Positions 27,337-36,370 are shown, numbered from the stretch's first letter. The stretch: 64,000 bases of DNA from Pseudomonadota bacterium (GCA_020161405.1 JAIUOD010000005.1:124001-188000); one strand, 5' to 3'. The notes: generated by a model from the sequence alone, not told the origin. Numbers and translations: made by a program.

Positions 27337-28527
27337 ATGGAAAACTTCAAATCATCTATTGATATTGTTTCGCAATTGGCTCCTGATTTGCCAATTGCCG
27401 CTAATCGCCCACATGCTGTTAAGCGCGCGGCGAATTGGTTTGTTCGCAATTTCGCAGGTGACGTATTATACGCAGTAAAAGCAAACCCAAGCCCTTGGGT
27501 TTTAGATGCCATGTGGGAAGCTGGCGTGCGCCATTTTGATGTTGCATCAATTGTTGAAGTTGAGACTATTTTCAATCGTTTCCCTTCGGCGACATTGGCA
27601 TTCATGCATCCTGTTAAAAATCGCAATGCGATTACGCGCGCTTATTTTGAATTTGGTGTTCGTATTTTTTCGCTTGATTCAATGGAAGAATTGCAAAAAA
27701 TACTTGAAGCAACAAATTATGCCCAAGATTTGACCCTTATGATCCGCCTATCGGTTTCAAACTCTGCATCTTCAATTTCATTAGATGGCAAATTTGGCAT
27801 TAAAGGCGAAAAAGCGGTTGAATTATTGCGTGCCGCACGTTCTGTTACACGCGAAGATTTGGGCATTTGTTTCCATGTTGGTTCACAATGCATGGATCCG
27901 CAGGCTTATGTTAAAGCGATGGATGTTGCTAAATCAACAATCATTCAAGCAGGTGTTGTAATTGATATTATTGATGTTGGTGGCGGTTTCCCGGTTAATT
28001 ACCGCGATATGTCCCCTGCCCCAATGAGCCAATATATGCAAGTAATTGCGCAAAAATTTGAAACCATGCCAGTTACTGAAAATTGCGCCCTTTGGTGTGA
28101 ACCGGGCCGTGCAATGGTTGCCGAAGCTACAAGCATTATCGCACGCGTTGAACTTGTTAAAGATGATTTCATTTATCTTAATGATGGCGCTTATGGCAAT
28201 TTATTTGATGCAACCCATGTAAATTGGCCGTTTGAAACCGAACATTTGCGTATCAATGGCAATAGTTCAAAAGAACATAAAGCGTTTCGCATTTTTGGCC
28301 CTACATGTGATGGGATTGATGAACTTAATAATGAATATTTCCTTCCAATTGATATAAAAGAAGGCGATTATATTGAGTTTAAGATGCTTGGCGCGTATGG
28401 TGTCGCTATGACAACGAATTTCAATGGCTTTGGTCAAAATATTGAAGTAATTACGTGCGATGATGCACATGTTTCAATGTTTACCGAAACAAAAGATATT
28501 TCGAAAAACCAATTTTTCAAAAAATAG
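27337..28527 (+). CDS. speF: Ornithine decarboxylase, fold III PLP enzyme
   Basis: The enzyme makes putrescine from ornithine. The 396 residues have the alanine-racemase-like barrel: PLP lysine Lys48 (DVLYAVKANPSPWVLDA), the HVGSQ loop, the glycine loop DVGGGFP, EPGRAMVAEA and the active-site cysteine Cys324 in FGPTCDGIDEL. These are the eukaryotic-type ODC hallmarks, as opposed to the large fold-I E. coli enzymes. Lysine decarboxylation may also occur in this family. It is followed after 15 bases by the DHS-like gene, suggesting one polyamine operon. Confidence 0.92.
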   Translation: MENFKSSIDIVSQLAPDLPIAANRPHAVKRAANWFVRNFAGDVLYAVKANPSPWVLDAMWEAGVRHFDVASIVEVETIFNRFPSATLAFMHPVKNRNAITRAYFEFGVRIFSLDSMEELQKILEATNYAQDLTLMIRLSVSNSASSISLDGKFGIKGEKAVELLRAARSVTREDLGICFHVGSQCMDPQAYVKAMDVAKSTIIQAGVVIDIIDVGGGFPVNYRDMSPAPMSQYMQVIAQKFETMPVTENCALWCEPGRAMVAEATSIIARVELVKDDFIYLNDGAYGNLFDATHVNWPFETEHLRINGNSSKEHKAFRIFGPTCDGIDELNNEYFLPIDIKEGDYIEFKMLGAYGVAMTTNFNGFGQNIEVITCDDAHVSMFTETKDISKNQFFKK

Positions 28528-28542
28528 AAGAGAAAATTTAAA

Positions 28543-29583
28543 ATGACTGATAATCGTAAAGCCGAACTTTTGGCAACAAAGGTCGAGCATGTGGATATTA
28601 CTACGTTTGACGCGCGCCCAATCATTGATGCAATGGGCAAAATGTCTTTCACATCGCGTGATACTGCACGCGCGGCAAAAATCTTCAATACCGCATTAGA
28701 AGATAAAGAATGCAGCGTTTGGCTTACACTTGCGGGTTCTACATCTGCGGGCGGCTGTATGCATGTTTATCGTGACATGGTTAAAAACGGCATGGTTGAT
28801 GCGATTGTGGCAACTGGTGCATCAATCATCGATATGGATTTCTTTGAGGCTTTGGGATTTAGTCATTATCAAGCATTAGAAGTGCCAGATGATGAAACTT
28901 TGCGCTCTCTATACATCGACCGCATCTATGACACTTATATTGATGAAGAAGAACTTCAGGCATGTGATGGTACGATTTTCGAAATCGCCAATAGCCTTGA
29001 AACGCGCGCTTATTCTTCACGCGAATTTATCAAAGAAATGGGTAAATGGCTTTCTGAAGGTAATGCGAAAAAAGAAGGTTCTTTAATACAGGCTTGTTAT
29101 GAAGAAGGCGTTCCTATCTTCTGCCCAGCTTTTGTTGATTCATCGGCTGGTTTCGGCCTTGTTAAACACCAAAAAGAGCAAGCAAAAGCAGGCAAGCCTT
29201 ATTTGATTATTGATGCAATCGCGGATTTCCGTGAATTGACTGATATTAAAATTGCGGCGGGTCGCACTGGCCTATTCATGGTCGGTGGCGGCGTTCCTAA
29301 GAATTTCGCGCAAGATACTGTTGTCTGTGCCGAAATCCTTGGTGAAGATGCTGAAATGCATGCTTATGCGGTTCAAATCACGGTTGCCGATGTTCGTGAT
29401 GGTGCATGTTCATCGTCAACATTAAAAGAGGCTTGCTCTTGGGGTAAGGTTTCTGTTGCCCTTGAACAAATGGTTTATGCCGAAGCGACAACAGTGGTTC
29501 CATTAATCATGTCCGATGCTTATCATCGCGGCGCATGGAAAAACCGCAAACGTCCGCGTTGGGCCGATATGTTTGATAAATAA
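28543..29583 (+). CDS. Deoxyhypusine-synthase-like enzyme, possibly homospermidine synthase
   Basis: The 346-residue protein is a deoxyhypusine synthase homologue. It has the TLAGSTSAGGCMHVYRDMVKNGMVDAIVATGASI core and SWGKV with the catalytic-type lysine at Lys302, plus the NAD-site segments PAFVDSSAGFG and FMVGGGVPKNF. True DHS modifies eIF5A, which bacteria lack. Bacterial members are known or proposed to transfer aminobutyl groups to small amines, for example making homospermidine from putrescine. Being directly behind ornithine decarboxylase supports a polyamine product. The exact product is inference. Confidence 0.88.
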   Translation: MTDNRKAELLATKVEHVDITTFDARPIIDAMGKMSFTSRDTARAAKIFNTALEDKECSVWLTLAGSTSAGGCMHVYRDMVKNGMVDAIVATGASIIDMDFFEALGFSHYQALEVPDDETLRSLYIDRIYDTYIDEEELQACDGTIFEIANSLETRAYSSREFIKEMGKWLSEGNAKKEGSLIQACYEEGVPIFCPAFVDSSAGFGLVKHQKEQAKAGKPYLIIDAIADFRELTDIKIAAGRTGLFMVGGGVPKNFAQDTVVCAEILGEDAEMHAYAVQITVADVRDGACSSSTLKEACSWGKVSVALEQMVYAEATTVVPLIMSDAYHRGAWKNRKRPRWADMFDK

Positions 29584-29586
29584 AAT

Positions 29587-29613
29587 AAAGCGGGGTTTTT
29601 ACCCCGCTTTTTT
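29587..29613. terminator. Bidirectional terminator between the polyamine and tonB genes
   Basis: AAGCGGGG-TTTTT-CCCCGCTTTTTT forms a 6-8 bp GC stem with a T-run on the plus strand. In the minus direction it is followed by TTTATTTTA, so it can end both the DHS-like gene and the convergent tonB-like gene. Confidence 0.9.
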
Positions 29614-29621
29614 AATGTCAT

Positions 29622-30281
29622 TTATAATTTGAAGACAACATTGATAATATATGAGCTTGAAATTGGGTTGCAATCATCATCTATCGCAGGCTTAAACCTT
29701 AGTGATTTTGCCTCTCTAGCAACCGAAGTTGAGCGGAATGCTTGATTTGTGGCTGCAACTACAGAGGCAGCCGAAACATTTCCCGAATCATCAATTGAAA
29801 CATTAATGCTTGCCGAACCTTCAAGTTCTTTTTCCAATGCCTCTGATGGATAGGCATCGGAAATATCATATTGACTTAATTTAACCGGCCCAGAAGCCTT
29901 GCATTTTTTTTGAGCTGGTGGTGCGGGTATTCTTTCTTGTGGGCCTTCTGAAATTGTTCCTGTTAGTTCAGACATTTGAAGTTTAACCGTCCCTATTGCC
30001 GAAGCCGTTTCAATCTGTGGCCTTTCTTGTGTTTCAACAATTGTCGTTCTTGTTGGGATTTGAAAGGTCGTATGTTCTTTTATTCGTTGATGTGGTTGCG
30101 CATCATCAGGTGGCGGCGGGGGCGGCGGAGGAGGTGGTGGTGGGTCTATTGTACCATTTATTACAAATGGCTCAGCTATTTGCCTAAATTCATAGTCAGA
30201 CCTAATTTTTGTTATCCCATAAAGCGCAATTCCCCAAATTAATGCGGAGGCTAGAATAAAAATGCTACGAAATTTTGACAT
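29622..30281 (-). CDS. tonB: TonB-family energy transducer, second copy
   Basis: The ATG at 30281 (MSKFRSIFILASALIWGIA) follows GGGAGAG at 5 bases and is preferred to the one 24 bases upstream. The 219 residues have an N-terminal membrane anchor, a proline run after residue ~50 and a C-terminal TonB-C domain (SDAYPSEALEKELEGSASINVSID...SYIINVVFKL). TonB transmits proton-motive energy from ExbBD to outer-membrane receptors. It is separated from the main exb-tonB unit by a terminator at 30477-30513, so it has its own promoter within 30282-30476. The serine/histidine motif of the classic anchor is not evident. Confidence 0.88.
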   Translation of the reverse strand: MSKFRSIFILASALIWGIALYGITKIRSDYEFRQIAEPFVINGTIDPPPPPPPPPPPPDDAQPHQRIKEHTTFQIPTRTTIVETQERPQIETASAIGTVKLQMSELTGTISEGPQERIPAPPAQKKCKASGPVKLSQYDISDAYPSEALEKELEGSASINVSIDDSGNVSAASVVAATNQAFRSTSVAREAKSLRFKPAIDDDCNPISSSYIINVVFKL

Positions 30282-30529
30282 TTTTCTCTCCCTTTTTAAA
30301 CTCAAGAATATGAGTTTTAATCAATAAAATATTGGCAGGGAATAATAAGTCTAATCTAATACATGTTACCTGATAATTATTACTACTTTCCCCAAGGGAA
30401 AGCTAATCACGGATTTAGCTTTATTTATGTTAGTATTAAGGCAAATTATGTTAATTTTTGGGTATAATTATGGCAGACAAAAAAAAGGGCCGCTCAATTG
30501 AGCGGCCCTTAATTTAATATCAATCGAGT
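30282..30529 (-). other. Gap between the two tonB genes
   Basis: The 248 bases hold the terminator of the upstream tonB (30477-30513), a small hairpin CTTTCC-CCAA-GGAAAG (30388-30404) and, by position, the promoter of the second tonB. No open reading frame with a ribosome site was found. No Fur-like box was clear. Confidence 0.5.
30477..30513 (-). terminator. Rho-independent terminator of the exbB-exbD-exbD-tonB unit
   Basis: On the minus strand AAGGGCCGCTC-AATT-GAGCGGCCCTT is a perfect 11-bp stem followed by TTTTTT. It lies about 17 bases behind the tonB stop. Confidence 0.94.
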
Positions 30530-31192
30530 TTAGTCCAACCTGAACACAACGTTGAATGAATAACTTCCACCAACCTTTTCACAATCTTTGTTCTGCGCAG
30601 GTGTGAAACGCACTGAACGTGCCTCACGTGTCACAGATGAAGATCTGAAAACAGGGTTACTTGCCGAAGTAACTGAAGCCTCAGTTACACGACCAGAAGC
30701 ATCCACTTGCACTACAACAGTTGCCGAACCTTCGATTTCTTTTTCCTCAGCTTCAGCAGGATATGCATCACCTGGATCGAATTTAGCCAAAGGCCTTGGA
30801 TCCGTTTCTGCGCACTTTGGCGGCGGAGGCGGAGGCGGTGGCGGTGGTCCTGGCGGTGGCGGCGGTGGCGGCGGATCAGGATGGTAGTCATTAGTAGGCG
30901 TAGTATTTACTGCCTTCTCTGCTACATTCCTTGGCTCCTCTTGCGGCTGCGGCGCAACGTTCGCAATCACCTTAGTTTGACGCTCTACCAATGGTGGCGG
31001 TGGCGGCAATTTTTCAGGCGGCGGCGGCGGCGGCGGCGGCGGCGGCTTAGGCTTATCCTTATCCGCTTGTACCGTTACAGAATCAAGAATTTCTTCAATA
31101 AACTTCGCAGGTTTAATCTTGGATATACCCCAAAGTGCAAATGCCCAAATTACTGCAGAAAGCAATATGAAGAGGCCACGATATTTTCCCAT
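30530..31192 (-). CDS. tonB: TonB-family energy transducer with two polyproline tracts
   Basis: The 220-residue protein has an N-terminal anchor (FILLSAVIWAFALWGISKI), two long proline tracts (about residues 48-66 and 107-125) and a TonB-C domain (GDAYPAEAEEKEIEGSATVVVQVD...GSYSFNVVFRLD). The Pro tracts are the stiff spacer that spans the periplasm. Two cysteines in the last domain are conserved in the two other TonB-C proteins of the window. It starts 12 bases after the preceding exbD stop and ends the unit. Confidence 0.93.
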   Translation of the reverse strand: MGKYRGLFILLSAVIWAFALWGISKIKPAKFIEEILDSVTVQADKDKPKPPPPPPPPPPEKLPPPPPLVERQTKVIANVAPQPQEEPRNVAEKAVNTTPTNDYHPDPPPPPPPPGPPPPPPPPPPKCAETDPRPLAKFDPGDAYPAEAEEKEIEGSATVVVQVDASGRVTEASVTSASNPVFRSSSVTREARSVRFTPAQNKDCEKVGGSYSFNVVFRLD

Positions 31193-31204
31193 ATCTAAAC
31201 CTCC

Positions 31205-31690
31205 CTATTGAACTTGATCTGCTGGGATTGCATCTTCCGCAACCAACGAGATTTTTTGGAAATTCTTCTCTTGTAGTAACGCCATGGTTCCCATAACTGT
31301 GCCATAAGGAAGTGTTTGATCTGCACGAACCCTAATAGATTCGAGCAAACGGTTTGGTGTACCAGGTACGTTTTGCGAAATATGCGCCAAAACAACCTGT
31401 TCAAGTTGTGAAGGGTCAGCCAACTCACTATCAACGAAAATCTGATAGCCACCCTGCTTATCGTCAAGAATGTTAACGATTGTAGGTTTTTTAGGCTTAT
31501 CAGGCATATTCGGCGGCGGTACTGGTGGAGGTAAATCCACTTTCACGTCTGTTGTTGGAATTGGTGCCGCAACCATGAAGATAATCAATAGAACCAATAG
31601 AATATCAATGAACGGAATAATGTTCATATCAGCATTGGTATCATATGACCCTCTTTTAGCAGAGCCACCAGTAGAGACTTTAGCACCCAT
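31205..31690 (-). CDS. exbD: ExbD/TolR biopolymer transporter, paralogue 2
   Basis: ExbD forms the proton-driven stator with ExbB. The second ATG (31690, MGAKVSTGG) is preferred, since GGGAGG sits 8 bases before it and the paralogue starts identically. The membrane helix (IPFIDILLVLLIIFMVAAPI) carries the essential Asp of the family at its start. A Pro-rich segment and a periplasmic domain follow (RVRADQTLPYGTVMGTMALLQE). It is 161 residues. Confidence 0.94.
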   Translation of the reverse strand: MGAKVSTGGSAKRGSYDTNADMNIIPFIDILLVLLIIFMVAAPIPTTDVKVDLPPPVPPPNMPDKPKKPTIVNILDDKQGGYQIFVDSELADPSQLEQVVLAHISQNVPGTPNRLLESIRVRADQTLPYGTVMGTMALLQEKNFQKISLVAEDAIPADQVQ

Positions 31691-31756
31691 AAGCATCGCC
31701 TCCCTTCATGTCGATTTGGATATCCAAATGACTTTTCATAACTTTCTCTCCTAAGG

Positions 31757-32230
31757 TCAGCGTCGTTTATCTTCACCAACCAAAGCGACTTTAAAGAAAC
31801 CTTGGTCTTGAAGGCGGTTCATTGCAAAAACAACATTGCGATAAGCAGTGTCAGCATCTGCACGAATATAAATCCGCTCTTCAATAATATCCTCAAGCTT
31901 TACAGCTTTATGGTTATTTTTAGGAACTTCTTTCAAAACTTTTTCGCCTAATTCATTTGTGTCTGTAACCTCATCATTTCCTACGAAATATTTTGGTGCA
32001 CCGCCAACATTTTGAATTGAAACATAAGTTTGTTTTGGTGGTCGCTTGGAAGGCATAACTTTAGAAGGCGGCAAATCTACACTAATATCCACTGTTGCGA
32101 TTGGTGCCGCAACCATGAAGATAATAAGTAGAACAAGCATTACGTCCACGAATGGGATAATGTTTGGCTCGGCATTGGTCTCAAATTGACCACGCTTTGT
32201 ATGTCCGCCTGTTGATACTTTTGCACCCAT
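31757..32230 (-). CDS. exbD: ExbD/TolR biopolymer transporter, paralogue 1
   Basis: This 157-residue protein opens MGAKVSTGGHTKRGQFETN and has the same helix (NIIPFVDVMLVLLIIFMVA) with the proton-path Asp. The periplasmic part ends IYIRADADTAYRNVVFAMNRLQDQGFFKVALVGED. It lies 31 bases behind exbB. Two ExbD copies in one operon suggest a hetero-oligomeric stator. Confidence 0.94.
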   Translation of the reverse strand: MGAKVSTGGHTKRGQFETNAEPNIIPFVDVMLVLLIIFMVAAPIATVDISVDLPPSKVMPSKRPPKQTYVSIQNVGGAPKYFVGNDEVTDTNELGEKVLKEVPKNNHKAVKLEDIIEERIYIRADADTAYRNVVFAMNRLQDQGFFKVALVGEDKRR

Positions 32231-32261
32231 AAAGGCCTCCTTGTAAATTAAGGTTTAGGAA

Positions 32262-33104
32262 TTAGCCTTTTGTGTCCATATCACGCGATAGGTTTGCCAA
32301 GAAAGTTGCTTTCATGTCATCCAAATCGCCACCAACAGTAGAAATTGCCTTAGAAGTGAAGTTATAAATCAACACCGCAGGAATAGCTGCCAATAGACCA
32401 GCAGCAGTAGCAAGAAGTGCTTCCGCAATACCAGGGGCAACAACTGCCAATGATGTGGTTTGTGAGTTAGCAATACCGATGAACGAGTTCATGATACCGA
32501 AAACCGTACCAAATAGACCGATGAATGGTGCGTTTGCGCCGATTGAAGCCAAGAAAGTCATGTTTGAGCCAAGGTCATTGATACCTTTATTTTGCTCAAT
32601 ATCCATAGCAGTTTGAATACGACCCAATGTATGGTCACCAGTTTTCATGTTATAAAGGCCAAGTTCACGAGTTTTTAGAACCTCTGCATAGCCAGCAGCA
32701 AACATACGTTTTGCAATTGAATCTGGTTGTTTTGCAACAGCTTGAGATGCTTCATCAGGTGTTTTAGCTTTATTCATAGTTGTAATAAAGTTTGAAATTT
32801 TGGCTTTGTTTGAACGCATAACCAAGATTTTTTCGAACAATAGTGAAAGTGCATAAACAGCACATGCAACTAGAATGAATAATACAACTTTAGAAACGAT
32901 AGTTGCATCATTAACCATTTCCCAAAGTGACATACTTCCTTGTTCAGAAGCTTGCTTTGCTGCTTCATTTGCAGCAGCAGCCTCAGTGGCAGAAATAGCA
33001 GCCGGTGCAGCAGCAACAGCATTTGAAACAGTGTTTGTAGCGTCAACAGTTGCGTTAGCTACGGTATTTGCGGTATCACCGCTTGCTTGTAAGAGCGCGA
33101 ACAT
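32262..33104 (-). CDS. exbB: ExbB/TolQ/MotA proton channel
   Basis: The 280-residue protein has an Ala/Thr/Asn-rich N-terminal extension (about 1-60) and three membrane segments: [44 protein letters not shown], and [21 protein letters not shown]. GLFGTVxGIM and GxxAAIPA are the family signature. The first gene of the unit, it has GGAGGATTAAGAAC before its ATG. A long 451-base gap precedes it. It may serve both TonB proteins. Confidence 0.95.
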   Translation of the reverse strand: MFALLQASGDTANTVANATVDATNTVSNAVAAAPAAISATEAAAANEAAKQASEQGSMSLWEMVNDATIVSKVVLFILVACAVYALSLLFEKILVMRSNKAKISNFITTMNKAKTPDEASQAVAKQPDSIAKRMFAAGYAEVLKTRELGLYNMKTGDHTLGRIQTAMDIEQNKGINDLGSNMTFLASIGANAPFIGLFGTVFGIMNSFIGIANSQTTSLAVVAPGIAEALLATAAGLLAAIPAVLIYNFTSKAISTVGGDLDDMKATFLANLSRDMDTKG

Positions 33105-33555
33105 AGGTTCTTAATCCTCCAAAAGTTAAAACCAACCATTAAATTTTCATTAATGATTAAGCGCGGACTTAACACCTAGCGACCTAAGTCGTAATTGAAA
33201 AGCCCCAAAAAGTAAATTTTGACACATTTTGACACTTTTTGTCATTACAATTGCATATTGTCAGAATTAGGGCAAAAAATTGTGCACCCGCGAACAAAAT
33301 ATGACAATTTGATAACAAAAAATAAAGAAAACAGCAAAAAAGTTTCGCCGACATTCTGTCGCCCAAAATTATTGCAAATAAAATATAAGCTTTAAAACTA
33401 ATATTTAGAAACAAAAATTCAAGTGTTAATAATTAGTAAACTTTGAAAATACCAATGAGTCAATAGGCGGCATACAAGCTATAACAGCATAAAATTTTGC
33501 CAAATAAATTTATCAATAATTTTAACAATTACCCATTGATAACAAAATGATATGA
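33105..33555. other. 451-base gap upstream of exbB
   Basis: No gene is seen. It contains a TTAA-ATTTTCA-TTAA candidate CtrA-type box at 33139-33153 and tandem short motifs around 33220-33245 (TTTTGACACA, TTTTGACACT, TTTTGTCAT). A run of A-rich sequence follows. It must carry the exb promoter and the 3' end of the aguB-aguA transcript. Confidence 0.4.
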
Positions 33556-34413
33556 TTAGTCTTTGGAATATAAATCTGGCCTTCTATCACGGAAGAATCC
33601 CCATGCAGCACGGTGGGTTTGCAAGAAATCCAGATCAAATTCTCCAATAATCACACCTTCATCATCGCGGCCCATTTGCGCAATTTTATCGCCCCTATGG
33701 TCTGCGATAAAGCTTGAACCATAAAAATTTTGCGGCGCACCTAAGCCTTCTTCAATTCCTATTCTATTTGCGGCAATTACAGGAATAATATTTGATACAG
33801 CATGCCCAGCCATAGCACGTTGCCACGGATCTTTCGTATCCAAAGAGCCGTCATGCGGCTCACTGCCGATTGCAGTTGGGTAAAAAAGAAGCTCCGCCCC
33901 TTTTAAAACCATTGCGCGTGCGCATTCAGGATACCATTGATCCCAACATATTCCCACGCCAATTTTGGCATATTTTGTGTCCCATACTTTAAATCCTGTA
34001 TCGCCCGGTCTGAAATAATATTTTTCCATATAACCTGGGCCATCTGGGATGTGGCTTTTTCTATATGTGCCTAAAATTTGACCATCTGCATCAATAATAA
34101 CCACACTATTATAATATTTTGGGCCATCTTTTTCATAAATTGAGACGGGAATCACTACCGAAAGCTCTTTAGCGATTGGCTGCAAAGCCAAAACACATGG
34201 ATGTGTATTGGCAGGATAGGCATGTGAGAACCAAGTTTCATCTTGCGTAGTACAAAAATAAATATTTTGAAACAACTCACTTGGTAGGATTATTTGGGCG
34301 CCTTTTTGTGCCGCTTCACGGATAAAGCCAATGGTTTTATCAATATTATGCGCCATATCATTTGTGTAAGAGGTTTGGATTGCGCCAACTTTTACAATTC
34401 GCTTATTTGCCAT
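33556..34413 (-). CDS. aguB: N-carbamoylputrescine amidase
   Basis: AguB hydrolyses N-carbamoylputrescine to putrescine, ammonia and CO2. The 285-residue nitrilase-fold protein shows the Glu46-Lys119-Cys156 triad (LPSELFQNIYF, TYRKSHIPDGPGYMEKYYFRPGD, GVGICWDQWYPECARAM). Similar sequences from plants and Pseudomonas share the GYxEKxYFxPGDTGF segment. It ends in DRRPDLYSKD. It lies 10 bases downstream of aguA, in one operon. Confidence 0.95.
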   Translation of the reverse strand: MANKRIVKVGAIQTSYTNDMAHNIDKTIGFIREAAQKGAQIILPSELFQNIYFCTTQDETWFSHAYPANTHPCVLALQPIAKELSVVIPVSIYEKDGPKYYNSVVIIDADGQILGTYRKSHIPDGPGYMEKYYFRPGDTGFKVWDTKYAKIGVGICWDQWYPECARAMVLKGAELLFYPTAIGSEPHDGSLDTKDPWQRAMAGHAVSNIIPVIAANRIGIEEGLGAPQNFYGSSFIADHRGDKIAQMGRDDEGVIIGEFDLDFLQTHRAAWGFFRDRRPDLYSKD

Positions 34414-34423
34414 TTATCTAAAC

Positions 34424-35437
34424 CTATTTTGGTTGTTGTTGCGTGATGCAATGGAATGAACCGCCGCCAGTTAAAACCGACATTGCGTTTATGCCAATAA
34501 TTTTATGATTGGGGAAATGTTGTGCCAATACGCGCAATGCTTCATCTGTGCTCTTGCTTCCATAGTGCGGCATTACGATTGTTCCATTACCAATAATGAA
34601 ATTCATATGTGATGCCGGAATAATATCGCCATCTTCATTTGTAATTAAGCCAGGACTTGGGGCGCGGACGATTTCGTAATGTTTCCCATCTAAATCTTTC
34701 ATAGCGCATAAATCATTATAGATTTTATCAAGCACGTCTTTATTTGGGTCATCATCGCCAAAAGGTGATTGGCAAATTATTTTATTTTCACCAATAAAAC
34801 GGGCGATATTATCAATATGCCCATCTGTATGGTCATTTAAAAGACCATCTTCAAGCCAAAGGATTTGCTTTGCGCCCAAATCATTGACCATTATGGTTTC
34901 AATATCTGATTGCGAAAGCTCTGGATTACGGTTTTTATTCAAAAGGCATTGTTTAGTTGTAAGGAAAACCCCCGCACCATTACCATCAATTGAACCACCT
35001 TCTAGGATAAATTCTATCTGTTTGTTGCGCGCCTTTGCTGCATCAACAAGGGCCAAATTAACCTTGTCATCATGTTCAAGAACATATTTGCCGCCCCAAC
35101 CATTGAAACCAAAGCAAAGTGCGATTTCGCCATTTTCATCTTTGGCAAAAATCGGACCAGTATCTCTTAGCCAAATATCACCAAAGGGGATTTTGAAAAT
35201 TTCAACTTCTTCACAAAGGGTTTGGGTTGCATTATGATAGGCTTCGTCTGTTGCCACCAAAAGCTTGATAGTGTTTTTGCGCCCATTATGCGGGGTGATT
35301 AAAGCATTAATCATCGCACCAATTTCGGCGCGTGCGCCATCAATATCTTCTTGCCACAAATCAAGCGCGGATGGCCAGCAAGTCCAAATTGCGCTTTGAT
35401 CTTCCCATTCAGCTGGAATTCTTATTCCTAATGTCAT
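34424..35437 (-). CDS. aguA: Agmatine deiminase
   Basis: AguA converts agmatine to N-carbamoylputrescine. The 337-residue protein belongs to the peptidyl-arginine deiminase-like family: GIRIPAEWEDQSAIWTCWP, GDIWLRDTGPIF, FNGWGGKY, LEGGSIDGNGAG, LNDHTDGHIDNIARF and the C-terminal nucleophile Cys330 in GGGSFHCITQQQP. It leads the aguA-aguB pair. Arginine decarboxylase, which would supply agmatine, is not in the window. Confidence 0.95.
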   Translation of the reverse strand: MTLGIRIPAEWEDQSAIWTCWPSALDLWQEDIDGARAEIGAMINALITPHNGRKNTIKLLVATDEAYHNATQTLCEEVEIFKIPFGDIWLRDTGPIFAKDENGEIALCFGFNGWGGKYVLEHDDKVNLALVDAAKARNKQIEFILEGGSIDGNGAGVFLTTKQCLLNKNRNPELSQSDIETIMVNDLGAKQILWLEDGLLNDHTDGHIDNIARFIGENKIICQSPFGDDDPNKDVLDKIYNDLCAMKDLDGKHYEIVRAPSPGLITNEDGDIIPASHMNFIIGNGTIVMPHYGSKSTDEALRVLAQHFPNHKIIGINAMSVLTGGGSFHCITQQQPK

Positions 35438-35491
35438 TTCAACCCTTTCGTTGAAATGCCTATTATACGAAAATATGCAAAATCTAAATGA

Positions 35492-36370
35492 CTATTTCAC
35501 ATTAAAGCTGCCGCTACCAATTTTAGAGACATTGGCATTACCCTTAACCTCATGGACATTTACATCACCTGAGCCAATAATATTAATTTTGGGGTTTACA
35601 ACAAAACCTTGATGATCAACATCGCCAGAACCAACAATATTTGCAATGAAAATGCCACCGCCAGATTCTACATCTAAATCACCAGAGCCATTAACATTAT
35701 AATCAATTTGTGCACTTTGCGTTTTAAACAAAATATCGCCAGAACCATTTGTAACTAGTTTAGCGGGCTTTAAATTTTCATTTATTGTTACATCGCCAGA
35801 ACCGTTAATCAATATTGATAAATTCCCCATTGTTCGTTTTGTAACTAAGTCATGACTGCCATCAATAATAATATTGGCATCAGCCAAAATATCGCCAATA
35901 GATAATTGTCCGCAACCAACAAGTTCAATTTTAGCATTTTTAACATCGCCAAGCGAGCCATAAATAGAGCTTTTCCATATTCCGATTGATTTAGATGATG
36001 GCATTGCAATTTGAATATGCGGCAGCTCATTTTCATTATATTCTTTACCGTCAAGCTTTATTCGCTTTATTCCGTTATTACTATAACATGAAGTTCGTCG
36101 CACTTTTTTGAGTGCCCCCTCGATTATTTTTGAGCCACCCTGATTTGAAATTGAGGTTTCCATTTTTGAACCTGGCGCAACAATAATCTCTACTTGGTCA
36201 GATTTGGCGGGAATTGTTTCAATAAAACCTATGAAATTATTAATCTGCAAATCAAGCGGCGCAGGTGCAACACCATCAATATTAATATCTGAGCTTGAAA
36301 CACTATTACTAATCGAACAGCCAGATAAAATCAAAGCTGAAAATAATGTAATATAAAATTTGAATTGCAT
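35492..36370 (-). CDS. GIN-domain (DUF2807) lipoprotein
   Basis: The ATG at 36370 (MQFKFYITLFSALILSGC) gives a lipobox LILSGC and 292 residues; the upstream in-frame starts have poor spacing to GGGGG. Six repeats with GSGD or GSGS occur in the second half (GSGDVTINEN, GSGDILFK, GSGDLDVESG, GSGDVDHQG, GSGDVNVHE, GSGSFNVK). These mark the DUF2807 GIN fold, a beta-helix-like head found in putative adhesins. Exact role unknown. It lies between aguA and phoD on the minus strand. Confidence 0.88.
   Translation of the reverse strand: MQFKFYITLFSALILSGCSISNSVSSSDINIDGVAPAPLDLQINNFIGFIETIPAKSDQVEIIVAPGSKMETSISNQGGSKIIEGALKKVRRTSCYSNNGIKRIKLDGKEYNENELPHIQIAMPSSKSIGIWKSSIYGSLGDVKNAKIELVGCGQLSIGDILADANIIIDGSHDLVTKRTMGNLSILINGSGDVTINENLKPAKLVTNGSGDILFKTQSAQIDYNVNGSGDLDVESGGGIFIANIVGSGDVDHQGFVVNPKINIIGSGDVNVHEVKGNANVSKIGSGSFNVK

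Noticed and set aside
30588..31198. Plus-strand Gly- and Arg-rich frames opposite tonB
   Set aside because: They are translations of the complement of polyproline codons and have no independent support.
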